DNA of 64,000 nucleotides from positions 308,035 to 372,034 of the forward strand of contig NZ_JH584241.1 of NCBI RefSeq assembly GCF_000241485.1, read 5' to 3'. Position numbers and translations under genes: made by a program. Source of the DNA: Sphingomonas sp. PAMC 26605 (GTDB lineage Bacteria > Pseudomonadota > Alphaproteobacteria > Sphingomonadales > Sphingomonadaceae). Positions 37,477 to 46,170 of the stretch are shown here, piece after piece; position 1 is the first letter of the stretch; each line of letters opens with the position of its first letter. The notes under the pieces are model-generated. The model was not told the origin of the DNA and made no database searches. It saw nothing but the letters and a program-made list of their open reading frames with translations.

Positions 37477-38108
37477 GACGCTAACCCCCTGTATTTTTGT
37501 GTTGGGTTAGTGGCGCGCAATCTCGCTGTCTAGGCAGATTTAAGATCAACAAAGCAAACCAATCCGTGCTGCATTGCCGAGAGATGCCATCGTTCTTTAT
37601 TGAATAATTGGCGACCAAGATCCCTAGCGAAGACCAAGCGTATCAGCGGGTCGCTAAACCGCCCATCAGTCTTTTCGGTGGCGGCTCGGTCGAATACCGT
37701 GATCCGCATCTGGAAGACGGGCCACTCGCCCGTCTCTTGAACGTCACTGGGGCGACCGGCTTCAAAAAAGGGGCTTCATTGGAAGTTCGCAAGGCTCACC
37801 AAAGTAGGCGGAGCAACCAATAATCTGCCGTCGCGCAAGCGGACCGACCTCTTTCCACTTACATCAAGCGGTTCAACCTTCAAGCCGGGCATGCCAATAT
37901 CTGCCGTTACACTGGATGAATGAAAGGCGGATTTTCGGAAGCGTGCTGAGCGGCTTGAATTTCGTGTTGTGGGTCATTGCAGGCGACGATGTAGCGCCGA
38001 TACCGACCGTCTCCTTTCGTTCCAGTGGGATCCTTTGATGACCGTCATTGCCATATTCTTGTACTTTCGGACCGTTATCGAACTTCGCAACGATTACGGG
38101 GACATGCA
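37477..38108. other. Intergenic region between autotransporter and TBDR-like gene
   Basis: These 632 bases hold the divergent control regions of the autotransporter (minus) and the TBDR-like gene (plus). A plus-strand frame at 37608-37823 has no recognisable domain and no convincing ribosome site. The GC content is clearly lower than in the flanking genes, which may mark transferred or decayed DNA. I see no RNA gene or repeat. Confidence 0.45.
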
Positions 38109-40664
38109 GTGCGGACAACGGGTAACAGCGCGCTAGCAGTAATTGTCGTATTCACCGGGACATCCGCTGGCGCCACAGCCTTGACGCAAGGCGACCCACC
38201 TACGTCGGACTCTTCTGACAACGGCACGGACATCATCGTTCACGGCCGCCACGTCCGCGGAAGCGCGGTTGGCTCGATCGAACCGATCGCGGTGCTGGAC
38301 GAGAACGCGCTTAAAGGCTTGGGGGTGACGACGATCAAGGACGTCCTAGCGCGGCTCAAGGGGATCGCCACGTCGGCTGCGGGTGGAGAGCCCGCGCTCC
38401 TGCTGAACGGACGGCGCGTGTCGGGCGTGGAGGACCTCTACAGCCTTCCGTTTGAAGCGATCGAGCGGACGGAGATTTTGTCGGAGCAGGACGCCGCGCG
38501 GTTGGGCTTCCCGTCAACTGTGCGAGTGATGAACTTCATCACCAAGAAGCATTTCCGTGCGCTGTCGGTCCAGGGAACAGCCGGCACGACCACTGAAGGT
38601 GGTGGCGGCACGCACTATGCCGAACTTAATGCGACGCGGATCAATGACGGCCGCCGCTTGTCGCTAACTGGATCGTACACGCATCAGGACAACATCCTGC
38701 AGAGCAGCCGGTCGATCCTTCCTGATCCCGCCGTGCCGTTCGCGCTTCAGGGCAACGTCACGCGCATCGGAGGCGGCAGCATCGATCCCGCGCTCGACGC
38801 ACTTGCCGGCCGCGCAGTGACGATCGCGGCGGTTCCGCCCGACGCGCAGGCGCGCCGTAACCTCTCCAGCTATGCGGCGGCGGGGCAGGCGATCACCGAC
38901 ATCGGACCCTATCGAACGCTCCAGCCGAGGACTGACCAACTACGGTTCGACGGCACGCTCGCAGTGCCGATCAAGACGATCGATCTGTCGTTTAACCTCT
39001 CGGCGCAGCAGAACTGGACGGCCGGGTCGAACGGCTTGGCGGCGGCCGCGATCACGGTTCCAGCGGGCCCGCCGGCTTTGCCGTTCACGACGCCTGTGCT
39101 CGTCAATCGCTATCTGCCGGGTATCATCCTGCGACAGCAGGGGCAGGCATCGACGCTGCACGGCGGTATGACCGCGCAGGGCGGCATCGGGCGCTGGGCG
39201 TGGAACGCGTCCGCGCGCTATGATCGCGTCGTCAATCGCAGCGCATCCGAGACCGGGGTGCCGACCGACGCGCTTCAGGCTGCAATCGCAGCCGGCGGCG
39301 ATCCGCTCCAGCCGCTCGGATCGGCAGAGGCGGCACAGCGGCTGGTCCAACGCAGCCGGACCCGCACCGATACGGTCGCGACGCACGGCGGCGTGAATGG
39401 GCCGCTGGTCCGGCTGCCGGCCGGCGACGCGCTCGTCACGGTCACAACCGACTTTAGCCGTTCCGCCAGCGCGCTAAGCAGCGGCGGCGGACAGAATGCC
39501 GATCAGCCGTTCGCGCGATCGATAACCAGCGCTAGCGCCGCGATCGATCTGCCGATCGCCTCGGCGAATCAGAACGTTCTCGCCTTCGCCGGGCAATTGG
39601 GGGTGAATGCTTCGGCTGGCGTTTCGGCCGTGTCGGGCTACGGCCGTCTGGCAAACAGCACCGTCGGTTTCGACTGGACGCCGACCCGACCAGTGCAATT
39701 GAGCGGTTCGATCATCCGGACGCGAACCGCGCCGGCGATCAACTTGCTCGTGGATCCTCTGCTCACCGTGCCGAATGTGCCGGTGTTCGACTATGTCACG
39801 GGCAGCAGCGCGCTAGTTTCGACGCTCAACGGCGGCAACCCCACGCTCGCGCCCGAGCAGCGGCGGGTCAGCACGCTCAGCGTCCAGCTGCAGCCTTTCC
39901 GGAAGAAGGAATTCCGGTTGACGCTCGACTTGGTGAACACGCGCATCGAGGGGCAGAGCGCGTCACTCGGCAACGTCACCGCGCCATTCCAGGCCGCCTT
40001 TCCAGCGCTCTTCAGCCGGGACTTGCAAGGCAATCTCTTCAGCGTCGACCTGCGGCCGGTTAATCTTGCACGTGAAAGCGAACGCAAGCTCCACTGGTCA
40101 CTAAGCGGCAACGCGCAAATCGGTCCCACGCCGCCTGCACCGCCGCAGTCGCCGCTCGCGGCCAAGGCGGCGCCCCCGCCGCCCCCGCCGCCGCCCCGGC
40201 TCAACGTCTATGTGTTTCTCAGCGGCAACTACCGGTTCAGCGATCGGCTTGAACTGAGCGGTGGCCAGCCGGTGCTCGACCTGCTCAACGGAGCGAGCCT
40301 GACCGGGAGTGGCGGGAGACCCCGCTGGGATGTCGATGGCACGATCGGCGGCTCCTACGGGGCGGTGAATGCCGGCATCTATAGCCAGCTGCAGGGATCG
40401 ACACGCATTCGCAGCGATGTCGCCACCTCGGACCTGCGGTTTTCGAGTCGAACGTTGCTGCTTTATTATACGAACATCGAAATTGAGAAACTCTGGAAGC
40501 AGCCTTGGGCGAAGCGGCTTTCCCTCAATTTCGCCATTGAGAACCTGCTCGACAACCGCATCGCGGTCCGCGACCGTGACAGCGGGACACCCAACCGCTT
40601 TCAAGGCGCATACCTTGACCCGGCGGGTCGAACGGTCCGGCTCGGGGTGCGAAAGCTCTTCTGA
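38109..40664 (+). CDS. Divergent TonB-dependent receptor-like outer-membrane protein
   Basis: GTG at 38109 has GGGGA six bases upstream and opens a hydrophobic signal (RTTGNSALAVIVVFTGTSAG). The plug is recognisable (DIIVHGRHVRGSAVGSIEPI, VLARLKGIATSAAGGEPALL, IERTEILSEQDAARLGFPST) but diverges from sugar-type receptors and lacks a clear TonB box. The barrel carries NGGNPTLAPEQRRVSTLSVQ and ends RTVRLGVRKLF. A run of eight prolines (KAAPPPPPPPPR) sits in the C-terminal third, an unusual feature for a barrel strand or loop. It faces an M1 aminopeptidase gene, so a peptide ligand is possible but unproven. Confidence 0.75.
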   Translation: MRTTGNSALAVIVVFTGTSAGATALTQGDPPTSDSSDNGTDIIVHGRHVRGSAVGSIEPIAVLDENALKGLGVTTIKDVLARLKGIATSAAGGEPALLLNGRRVSGVEDLYSLPFEAIERTEILSEQDAARLGFPSTVRVMNFITKKHFRALSVQGTAGTTTEGGGGTHYAELNATRINDGRRLSLTGSYTHQDNILQSSRSILPDPAVPFALQGNVTRIGGGSIDPALDALAGRAVTIAAVPPDAQARRNLSSYAAAGQAITDIGPYRTLQPRTDQLRFDGTLAVPIKTIDLSFNLSAQQNWTAGSNGLAAAAITVPAGPPALPFTTPVLVNRYLPGIILRQQGQASTLHGGMTAQGGIGRWAWNASARYDRVVNRSASETGVPTDALQAAIAAGGDPLQPLGSAEAAQRLVQRSRTRTDTVATHGGVNGPLVRLPAGDALVTVTTDFSRSASALSSGGGQNADQPFARSITSASAAIDLPIASANQNVLAFAGQLGVNASAGVSAVSGYGRLANSTVGFDWTPTRPVQLSGSIIRTRTAPAINLLVDPLLTVPNVPVFDYVTGSSALVSTLNGGNPTLAPEQRRVSTLSVQLQPFRKKEFRLTLDLVNTRIEGQSASLGNVTAPFQAAFPALFSRDLQGNLFSVDLRPVNLARESERKLHWSLSGNAQIGPTPPAPPQSPLAAKAAPPPPPPPPRLNVYVFLSGNYRFSDRLELSGGQPVLDLLNGASLTGSGGRPRWDVDGTIGGSYGAVNAGIYSQLQGSTRIRSDVATSDLRFSSRTLLLYYTNIEIEKLWKQPWAKRLSLNFAIENLLDNRIAVRDRDSGTPNRFQGAYLDPAGRTVRLGVRKLF

Positions 40665-40889
40665 TCGTTCTGGACCCGCGTTCGCCTTGAACACGCGCCA
40701 CTTCGGCTGTCAGTTGGATTGCAGGGGAAGTGAGCGACAGGCGTTGCAATTACCAGCTGTCGCCATTCTCAACACAAACCTTTGATGAAAAACGGTCGTC
40801 CGGTCGCAAATGTCGGGCGACGTGGAAGATTAATGAATGTCGGAAGTTTGGAAGCCTGGAAAGGCCGTCGAGTGGCCAGTTGTGGGTCG

Positions 40890-43643
40890 TCATTCGCTTG
40901 AAGAGGCTCTCCCTTCGAATGTCGCGGCTCTGATGCGGACGGTCAGAGCCAGTTCGTCGCGCGCCGTCAGGACTTTGCGGCGAACGTCGATCGGCAAGGC
41001 GGGGTGCGCATCGAGAAACCCCTCAACCACCTGGAGTGCCGCAGGATCGCGCTGGCCGCCGACGAATGCGTCGATCCAGGCAGGCAGGAAGAAGATCCGC
41101 CGGTTCTGGCGGATCCACTCCAGCCGGTCGAGCGCAGGGCGGAGGAATGGCAGGGTAAGAGCTGCCTCCTCGATCGTGTTGAACGCGCCAAGGCTTTCGC
41201 TTGCCCATGCTTCGTTGAGCGCGGCATCGTCGAAGTAACGGCTGAAGTAGGAAGCCTTGACCGAACGGTCGGGCGTGGCGGCGTAGGCGACGAAAGCGTC
41301 CTTCACCGCCTCGCTCGATCGATCGAGCCGCTGCTCGGCGGCGAACAGCGTCGCGGCGTCGGGCGCGCCAACGCCGATCAGGCGGTGGACGATCGCCCAG
41401 CGCGTCGGCTGGCGGATCGCGGCACCGACCAATGTTGCGCGGCCAGCGAGAAGGTCGCGCAACCGGGCGAGAGCAAGTGGCGTTCGTCCAGTCGCGATCA
41501 AACGATCGAGCGCATCCTTGCGCAGGCCGTAGCCAAGGGTGGGGTCGTCGATGCGGGCGAGCAGCGCCTGTTCCCAGTCGGGCCGCAGCGGTGCGGACTC
41601 GCCGTCGGGCAGGTAGACGTCGAGCGCAGTCGCGCCACGCGACAGGATCGTGCGCGAGATTTGCTCGTCGATTTCGCCGGGCAGGTGGTCGAGCACCATC
41701 GCGATGTAACGCATCGGGGCGAAGCGGACGTCGCGGACCGTGTCCCACACCGCGCTCCACAGCAGCGCGCGCAGCAGGGAGTCCTTCACCGTGCCGACGT
41801 TCTTGACGATCCAGGTGACGGTGCGGTCGTCGGGCAGAAACAGGCCATATCCCTGATCGTCGTCATTCGGCCAGACATAGTCCGGGACGGCGAGCCCCGC
41901 CGCCCCCGCGACGATGGCCTTGGCGCCGTCGAACGCGGCGTCGAGCACGACGTCCGCCCGGTCCCGATAGCCCAGCCGCACCCGGACCTTCATCGGCCAT
42001 GCGCCGCCGCGGTCGCCGGGAAGTGATCGCACCGGTCGCTGGACGAGTGTCAGCGAACCGATCCTGTCGCCGGTCACCTCGAGCTGCGTATCGACACGCG
42101 GAAGGCCGGCGCGCAGCATATACTGGCTGCCGAAGGCGGTCAGATCGACCCCCGACGCGCGACCGACCGCGCCAAGCAAGTCCTGCCAGGTCGCGTTGCC
42201 ATAAGCGTGGTCGGTCAGGAAGCGGTTGAGGCCGCGGCGGAACCCCGTCTCGCCGACCAGGAAAGCGAGCTGCTTGATGACCGCTGGTGCCTTGTTGTAG
42301 ACGATCGGGCCGTAATTGCCCTTTGCGGCATCGAGATTTTCAAGCGGCTGCCACAGCGCCTGTGTGCCGCTGGTCGCATCGGCCCGATACGCGGGCGTCT
42401 TGGTCGATAGCAAGAAGGTGGTCCAGGCGTTGCTGTCGGGCTGAAGCTCGGCCTGGATGCGCGCGGCCATGTAGGTCGAGAAACCCTCCTTCAGCCACAG
42501 GTCGTCGAACCAGCGCATCGTGACATCGTCGCCAAACCATTGATGGCTGATCTCGTGATAGATCGTGGCGTCGCGGCCGACCCGCTGCGGCAGCGTCGGG
42601 GGTTCGCGGAAGATGAAGCGATCCTCGTTGTAGAAGACCGCGCCCACATGCTCCATGCCGCCGAACGGGAAGGCCGGCGCGAGCAGCAGGTCGAGCTTGG
42701 CGAAGGGGAAGGGGACACCGAACCAGTCGCCGAGCCAGCGTACGGCAGCGCGGTTGGTCGCGATCTGCGCCTCGGCGTCAACCTCGGCACGGCGCGAGGT
42801 CCGCGCGTACAGGTTGATCGGCCGCTCCCCCGCTGGTGCCGACGTCCAGTGCGTCCAGGGCCCGGCGGCAAAGGCGGCGAGATAGGTGGGTATCGGCTCG
42901 GTTTCAGCAAAGCGCCAACGCGTGACGCCGGTCGCCGGCTGTTGCGTGTCGAGCGGGCCGTTGGCGATCACCGTCCACGCTGGTGGCGCTGTCAGCGTCC
43001 AGCGAAACCGCGCCTTCAGATCGGGCTGGTCGAAACACGGGAACAGCAGGTTGGCGTCGGAGGGGACAAGTAACGTATAGAGATAGGTCTGACCGTCCTT
43101 GTCGTCGTGATAGCGGATGATTGCCGCCCCCGATGCCGCGATCGGCGTTGCAAACCGCGCGGCGACCACGTTGGCGCCGGTCTTCAAGAGCGCTGCGGGC
43201 AGGACGAGATGGCCGTCGACCCGCACTGTGGTGGACAGCGGGCGATCGTTGACGGTCAGATCGGCCAGCACCGGTCCGCGAAAGTCTAAGACCAGATCAC
43301 CGCCGTTCTGCACCCGATCGAAGCGTATCGTGACGGTGCCCGTTGCGGTGTCCGCCGCGGTCAGGTCGAGCGACAGGTCGTAGTGGATCGCCGAGATCTG
43401 CGCCGCGCGCCGCCGCGCGAGTTCGATCGAAATGCCCCGACCGATGTCGCCATCCGCCGCCATGCCGGCGGCGAGGGCTTTTCCCGGGGTCCAAAGCCCC
43501 ATTGGGGCGAGCATCGCCGCGCGTAAAAGTGTGCGGCGCGTGTCGATGAAATCCAGTTCGGCCCCCTGTCGCGGTTGAGCGGCGATCCTAAGGCCATAGC
43601 GCGCCGCCTGTCGATTGATCGGACTGTCCCTTCTCCACCCCAC
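40890..43643 (-). CDS. M1-family zinc aminopeptidase
   Basis: The zinc motif HEISH followed after 18 residues by the third ligand in LWLKEGFSTYM is intact. The exopeptidase motif is GGMEH, a variant of GAMEN, in PAFPFGGMEHVGAVFYNEDR. An N-terminal beta domain precedes the catalytic domain, and a long helical C-terminal domain follows, as in ERAP-like members. The enzyme removes N-terminal residues from peptides. The start is uncertain. The text TRRTLLRAAMLAPMGLW, about 35 residues in, looks like a twin-arginine or Sec signal, so the true start may be a CTG near 43556 preceded by AGGGGG. It shares a convergent end with the TBDR-like gene. Confidence 0.9.
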   Translation of the reverse strand: MGWRRDSPINRQAARYGLRIAAQPRQGAELDFIDTRRTLLRAAMLAPMGLWTPGKALAAGMAADGDIGRGISIELARRRAAQISAIHYDLSLDLTAADTATGTVTIRFDRVQNGGDLVLDFRGPVLADLTVNDRPLSTTVRVDGHLVLPAALLKTGANVVAARFATPIAASGAAIIRYHDDKDGQTYLYTLLVPSDANLLFPCFDQPDLKARFRWTLTAPPAWTVIANGPLDTQQPATGVTRWRFAETEPIPTYLAAFAAGPWTHWTSAPAGERPINLYARTSRRAEVDAEAQIATNRAAVRWLGDWFGVPFPFAKLDLLLAPAFPFGGMEHVGAVFYNEDRFIFREPPTLPQRVGRDATIYHEISHQWFGDDVTMRWFDDLWLKEGFSTYMAARIQAELQPDSNAWTTFLLSTKTPAYRADATSGTQALWQPLENLDAAKGNYGPIVYNKAPAVIKQLAFLVGETGFRRGLNRFLTDHAYGNATWQDLLGAVGRASGVDLTAFGSQYMLRAGLPRVDTQLEVTGDRIGSLTLVQRPVRSLPGDRGGAWPMKVRVRLGYRDRADVVLDAAFDGAKAIVAGAAGLAVPDYVWPNDDDQGYGLFLPDDRTVTWIVKNVGTVKDSLLRALLWSAVWDTVRDVRFAPMRYIAMVLDHLPGEIDEQISRTILSRGATALDVYLPDGESAPLRPDWEQALLARIDDPTLGYGLRKDALDRLIATGRTPLALARLRDLLAGRATLVGAAIRQPTRWAIVHRLIGVGAPDAATLFAAEQRLDRSSEAVKDAFVAYAATPDRSVKASYFSRYFDDAALNEAWASESLGAFNTIEEAALTLPFLRPALDRLEWIRQNRRIFFLPAWIDAFVGGQRDPAALQVVEGFLDAHPALPIDVRRKVLTARDELALTVRIRAATFEGRASSSE

Positions 43644-43666
43644 CGTTGCTTCGCAACTGAGTCGGC

Positions 43667-43860
43667 TCAGACCGCAGTGCGTTCGGCCAGTTCCAAAGCG
43701 TCCTCCCCGTCAACGCCCAAGTAGCGGACCGTGCTGTCGATCTTGGCATGACCGAGAAGGATCTGAACGGCGGAGATTGCCAGTCGCCTTGTAGATGATC
43801 GATGCTTTCGTGCGCCGGCCCGGCGAGCGCGCATGACTGGCTTGCTCCCGAAAGCGAATT
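43667..43860 (-). pseudogene. Remnant of a tyrosine recombinase (phage-type integrase) C-terminus
   Basis: The minus strand reads GRRTKASIIYKATGNLR and, after a two-base loss near 43770, VQILLGHAKIDSTVRYLGVD followed by GEDALELAERTAV and a stop. This is the C-terminal catalytic part of integrases: the second arginine region, the LLGH box histidine and the nucleophile tyrosine in VRYLG. Only about 60 codons remain. It lies directly between the M1 peptidase and the LacI-controlled sucrose-type locus, so it may mark an old integration or excision boundary. Confidence 0.8.
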
Positions 43861-43873
43861 GCCCGTATTACGA

Positions 43874-43888
43874 TTGCAATCGTTTGTA
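43874..43888. promoter_or_regulatory. LacI-type operator upstream of the gh36-rok fusion and halogenase
   Basis: TTGCAATCGTTTGTA differs by one base from the operator at 46092-46106 (TTGCAATCGATTGTA). It lies 26 bases before the ATG at 43914. The likely ligand is the LacI-family protein encoded at 48778. Confidence 0.7.
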
Positions 43889-43913
43889 GAGGCGAATTGC
43901 GGGGGAAGAGGGC

Positions 43914-44549
43914 ATGCGGTTGCATATGGGATTGCTGGTCGCTGGCGTCGCCGTGGCGCTCGCCGGAACCCGGGCAGAGGCCAAGGTGATTGCGCCCGCC
44001 GGCGCGCGCGTGTTCCGTCTGGACGGGGCGGGGGTCACCTATGCGCAGGGCGCCGACGTCGCGGTGTATGTCACGGTCGGCACCGGCATCGGCGGCGGTG
44101 CGATCGTCGCGGGACGGCCCGTCCACGGGCTGCGCGACCTCGAAATGGGGCATATGCTGCCACGACGCCACCCGGATGACCGGGACTTCGCTGGCATCTG
44201 TCCGTTCCACGGCGATTGCCTCGAAGGGTTGGCGAGCGGCCCGGCGATCCTCGCGCGCTGGGGCATGTCGCTGTCCGAGCTACCGCCGCGGGATCGCGGG
44301 CCGGAGATCATCGCCGATTATCTCGCGCAACTGGTGGTCGCGCAGCAAGCGATCGTGTCGCCGCAGCGCATCGTGTTCGGCGGTGGCGTGCTGGCGACGC
44401 CGGGGTTGCTCGATCGCGTCCGCGCGCGCGCCGAAGCGCTGGCCGCAGGCTATTTCGGGAACGCTGGCGGGCTGATCGTCGCGCCGGGGCTGGGCGAGCG
44501 CGCAGGGCTGCTCGGGGCGCTCGCGCTGGCGCAGCGGGTGCTGCAATGA
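43914..44549 (+). pseudogene. In-frame fusion: GH36 alpha-galactosidase N-terminus joined to ROK kinase C-terminal half
   Basis: The first 44 or so codons encode a signal peptide (MRLHMGLLVAGVAVALAGTR, cleavage near AEAK) and text typical of the start of a mature GH36 alpha-galactosidase (GARVFRLDGAGVTYAQG). The rest is the C-terminal two thirds of a ROK kinase ([47 protein letters not shown]). The kinase phosphate-binding N-terminus and almost all of GH36 are absent, so neither activity can remain. The junction is near 44045. A single in-frame deletion between two neighbouring genes explains it. The ATG has only a weak GGGGGAAGAGGG site. The stop overlaps the halogenase start (ATGA), so its translation may still drive that gene. 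Confidence 0.75.
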
Positions 44550-46060
44550 CCGCAGCGCCCGAGCCGATCCGCTCGATCCTGATCGTCGGTGGTGGGACCG
44601 CCGGCTGGATGACCGCCGCGGCGCTGGCGCATGCCTTGCCGCGCGGCTGTGCGATCACCTTGGTCGAATCCGAGGAGATTGGCACGGTCGGCGTGGGCGA
44701 GGCGACGATCCCACCGATCCGGCTGTTCAACCAGACGCTCGGCATCGACGAAGCCGAATTCCTGCGCGAGACCGGCGGGACCTTCAAGCTCGGCATCGAA
44801 TTCGTCGACTGGGGGCGCGTCGGCCAACGCTATTTCCATCCGTTCGGCACGCACGGCAAACCCTTCGATCTCGTCGCCGTCCACCAGCACTGGCTGGCGG
44901 CGCGCGCGGACGGCTGCACGGTCGCGTTCGATGATCTGGCGATGGCGTGGGGTGCCGCCCGGCGCGGCCGGTTCGCGGCACCGATGGCCGATCCGCGCCA
45001 TGTCGGCTCGACCTTCGATTACGCCTATCATTTCGATGCCGGCCGCTATGCGGCTTTCCTGCGCCGCTACGCCGAGCAGCGCGGGGTCACGCGGGTCGAG
45101 GGCAGGGCGGTCGACGTGGCGCGCGATGGCGAGACCGGTCTGGTCGATACGGTGACGCTCGCCGACGGGCGGACGCTGGCGGCCGATCTGTTCGTGGATT
45201 GCTCGGGCTTTCGCGGGCTGTTGATCGAGGGCGCGCTCGCCGCCGGGTACGAGACCTGGAACCAGTGGCTGCCGTGCGACCGCGCGGTCGCGGTGCCGTG
45301 CGCGTCGGTCGGGCCGCCATTACCCTATACGCGCTCCACCGCCGATGCCGCCGGATGGCGCTGGCGCATCCCGCTGCAGCACCGCACCGGCAACGGCTAT
45401 GTCTATCGCGGCAGCGACATATCCGATGACGAGGCGGCGGCGACGCTGCTCGCCAAGCTCGATGGCGAGGCGCTCGCCGAACCACGCTTCCTGCGCTTCA
45501 CCACCGGGCGACGGCGCAGCTTCTGGTCCCGCAACGTCGTCGCGATCGGCCTGTCGAGCGGCTTCATGGAGCCGCTCGAATCGACCAGCATCCACCTCAT
45601 TCAGGCGGGTATCGCCAAGCTGATCGCGCTGTTCCCCGATCGCGGTTTCGACCCCGCACTCATCGCCGAATACAATCGCATCGCCACGACCGAGTTCGAG
45701 CGGATCCGCGACTTCCTGATCCTGCACTACAAGCTCACCGAGCGGCGCGACACGCCGCTGTGGCGCGACTGCGCGGCGATGGCGGTGCCCGAGACGCTGC
45801 GGCTCAAGCTCGATCATTTCCGCCGCTCGGGACGCCATGTCGCGCGCGAGATGGACCTGTTCGGCGAGGCGAGCTGGACCGCGGTGCATCTCGGCCAGGG
45901 CAACTTTCCCGAGGGGCGTGATCCGCTGCTCGGCTATGCGCCCGACGCGGCGGCGAGCCGCGTCTTCGTCGAGCGGCTGGCGGGGGCGATCGGGACCGCC
46001 GCCGAGAGCATGCCCCCGCACGACCAGTACCTCGCGCATTTGCTTTCCCGGTTACACTGA
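44546..46060 (+). CDS. Flavin-dependent tryptophan halogenase family protein
   Basis: The 504-residue product has the FAD motif [20 protein letters not shown], the [10 protein letters not shown] segment and the catalytic lysine region [14 protein letters not shown]. It also has the halogenase signature WxWxIP (GWRWRIPLQ), [11 protein letters not shown] and [17 protein letters not shown]. Known members chlorinate or brominate tryptophan, indole or other aromatics using FADH2 and a hypohalous acid passed through a tunnel to the lysine. Sphingomonad and xanthomonad sugar loci often carry such genes beside TBDRs, and their substrate there is unknown. The ATG overlaps the stop of the fusion gene, so it should be expressed under LacI control. 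No flavin reductase gene is nearby. Confidence 0.92.
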   Translation: MTAAPEPIRSILIVGGGTAGWMTAAALAHALPRGCAITLVESEEIGTVGVGEATIPPIRLFNQTLGIDEAEFLRETGGTFKLGIEFVDWGRVGQRYFHPFGTHGKPFDLVAVHQHWLAARADGCTVAFDDLAMAWGAARRGRFAAPMADPRHVGSTFDYAYHFDAGRYAAFLRRYAEQRGVTRVEGRAVDVARDGETGLVDTVTLADGRTLAADLFVDCSGFRGLLIEGALAAGYETWNQWLPCDRAVAVPCASVGPPLPYTRSTADAAGWRWRIPLQHRTGNGYVYRGSDISDDEAAATLLAKLDGEALAEPRFLRFTTGRRRSFWSRNVVAIGLSSGFMEPLESTSIHLIQAGIAKLIALFPDRGFDPALIAEYNRIATTEFERIRDFLILHYKLTERRDTPLWRDCAAMAVPETLRLKLDHFRRSGRHVAREMDLFGEASWTAVHLGQGNFPEGRDPLLGYAPDAAASRVFVERLAGAIGTAAESMPPHDQYLAHLLSRLH

Positions 46061-46069
46061 CTCGCCACC

Positions 46070-46106
46070 ACAATCGATTGCAAGAATCCTGTTGCAATCG
46101 ATTGTA
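46070..46106. promoter_or_regulatory. Double LacI-type operator upstream of the third TBDR
   Basis: Two copies of the CAATCGATTG core (46071-46080 and 46095-46104, centres 24 bp apart) lie in mirror orientation. ACAATCGATTGCAA and TTGCAATCGATTGT form a perfect 14-bp inverted repeat around GAATCCTG. The second copy overlaps a possible -35 box (TTGCAA). Paired sites suggest cooperative binding and tight repression of the receptor gene. Confidence 0.85.
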
Positions 46107-46170
46107 GGCGGGATTATCGGGCGATTGAGAACACGCCGATGAGCGTGCCGAAATAAGTGGGAGGAATGCG

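Noticed and set aside
37608..37823. A 71-codon plus-strand frame in the lower-GC gap upstream of the TBDR-like gene.
   Set aside because: No start signal, domain or conserved motif was recognised. It was left as part of the intergenic description.
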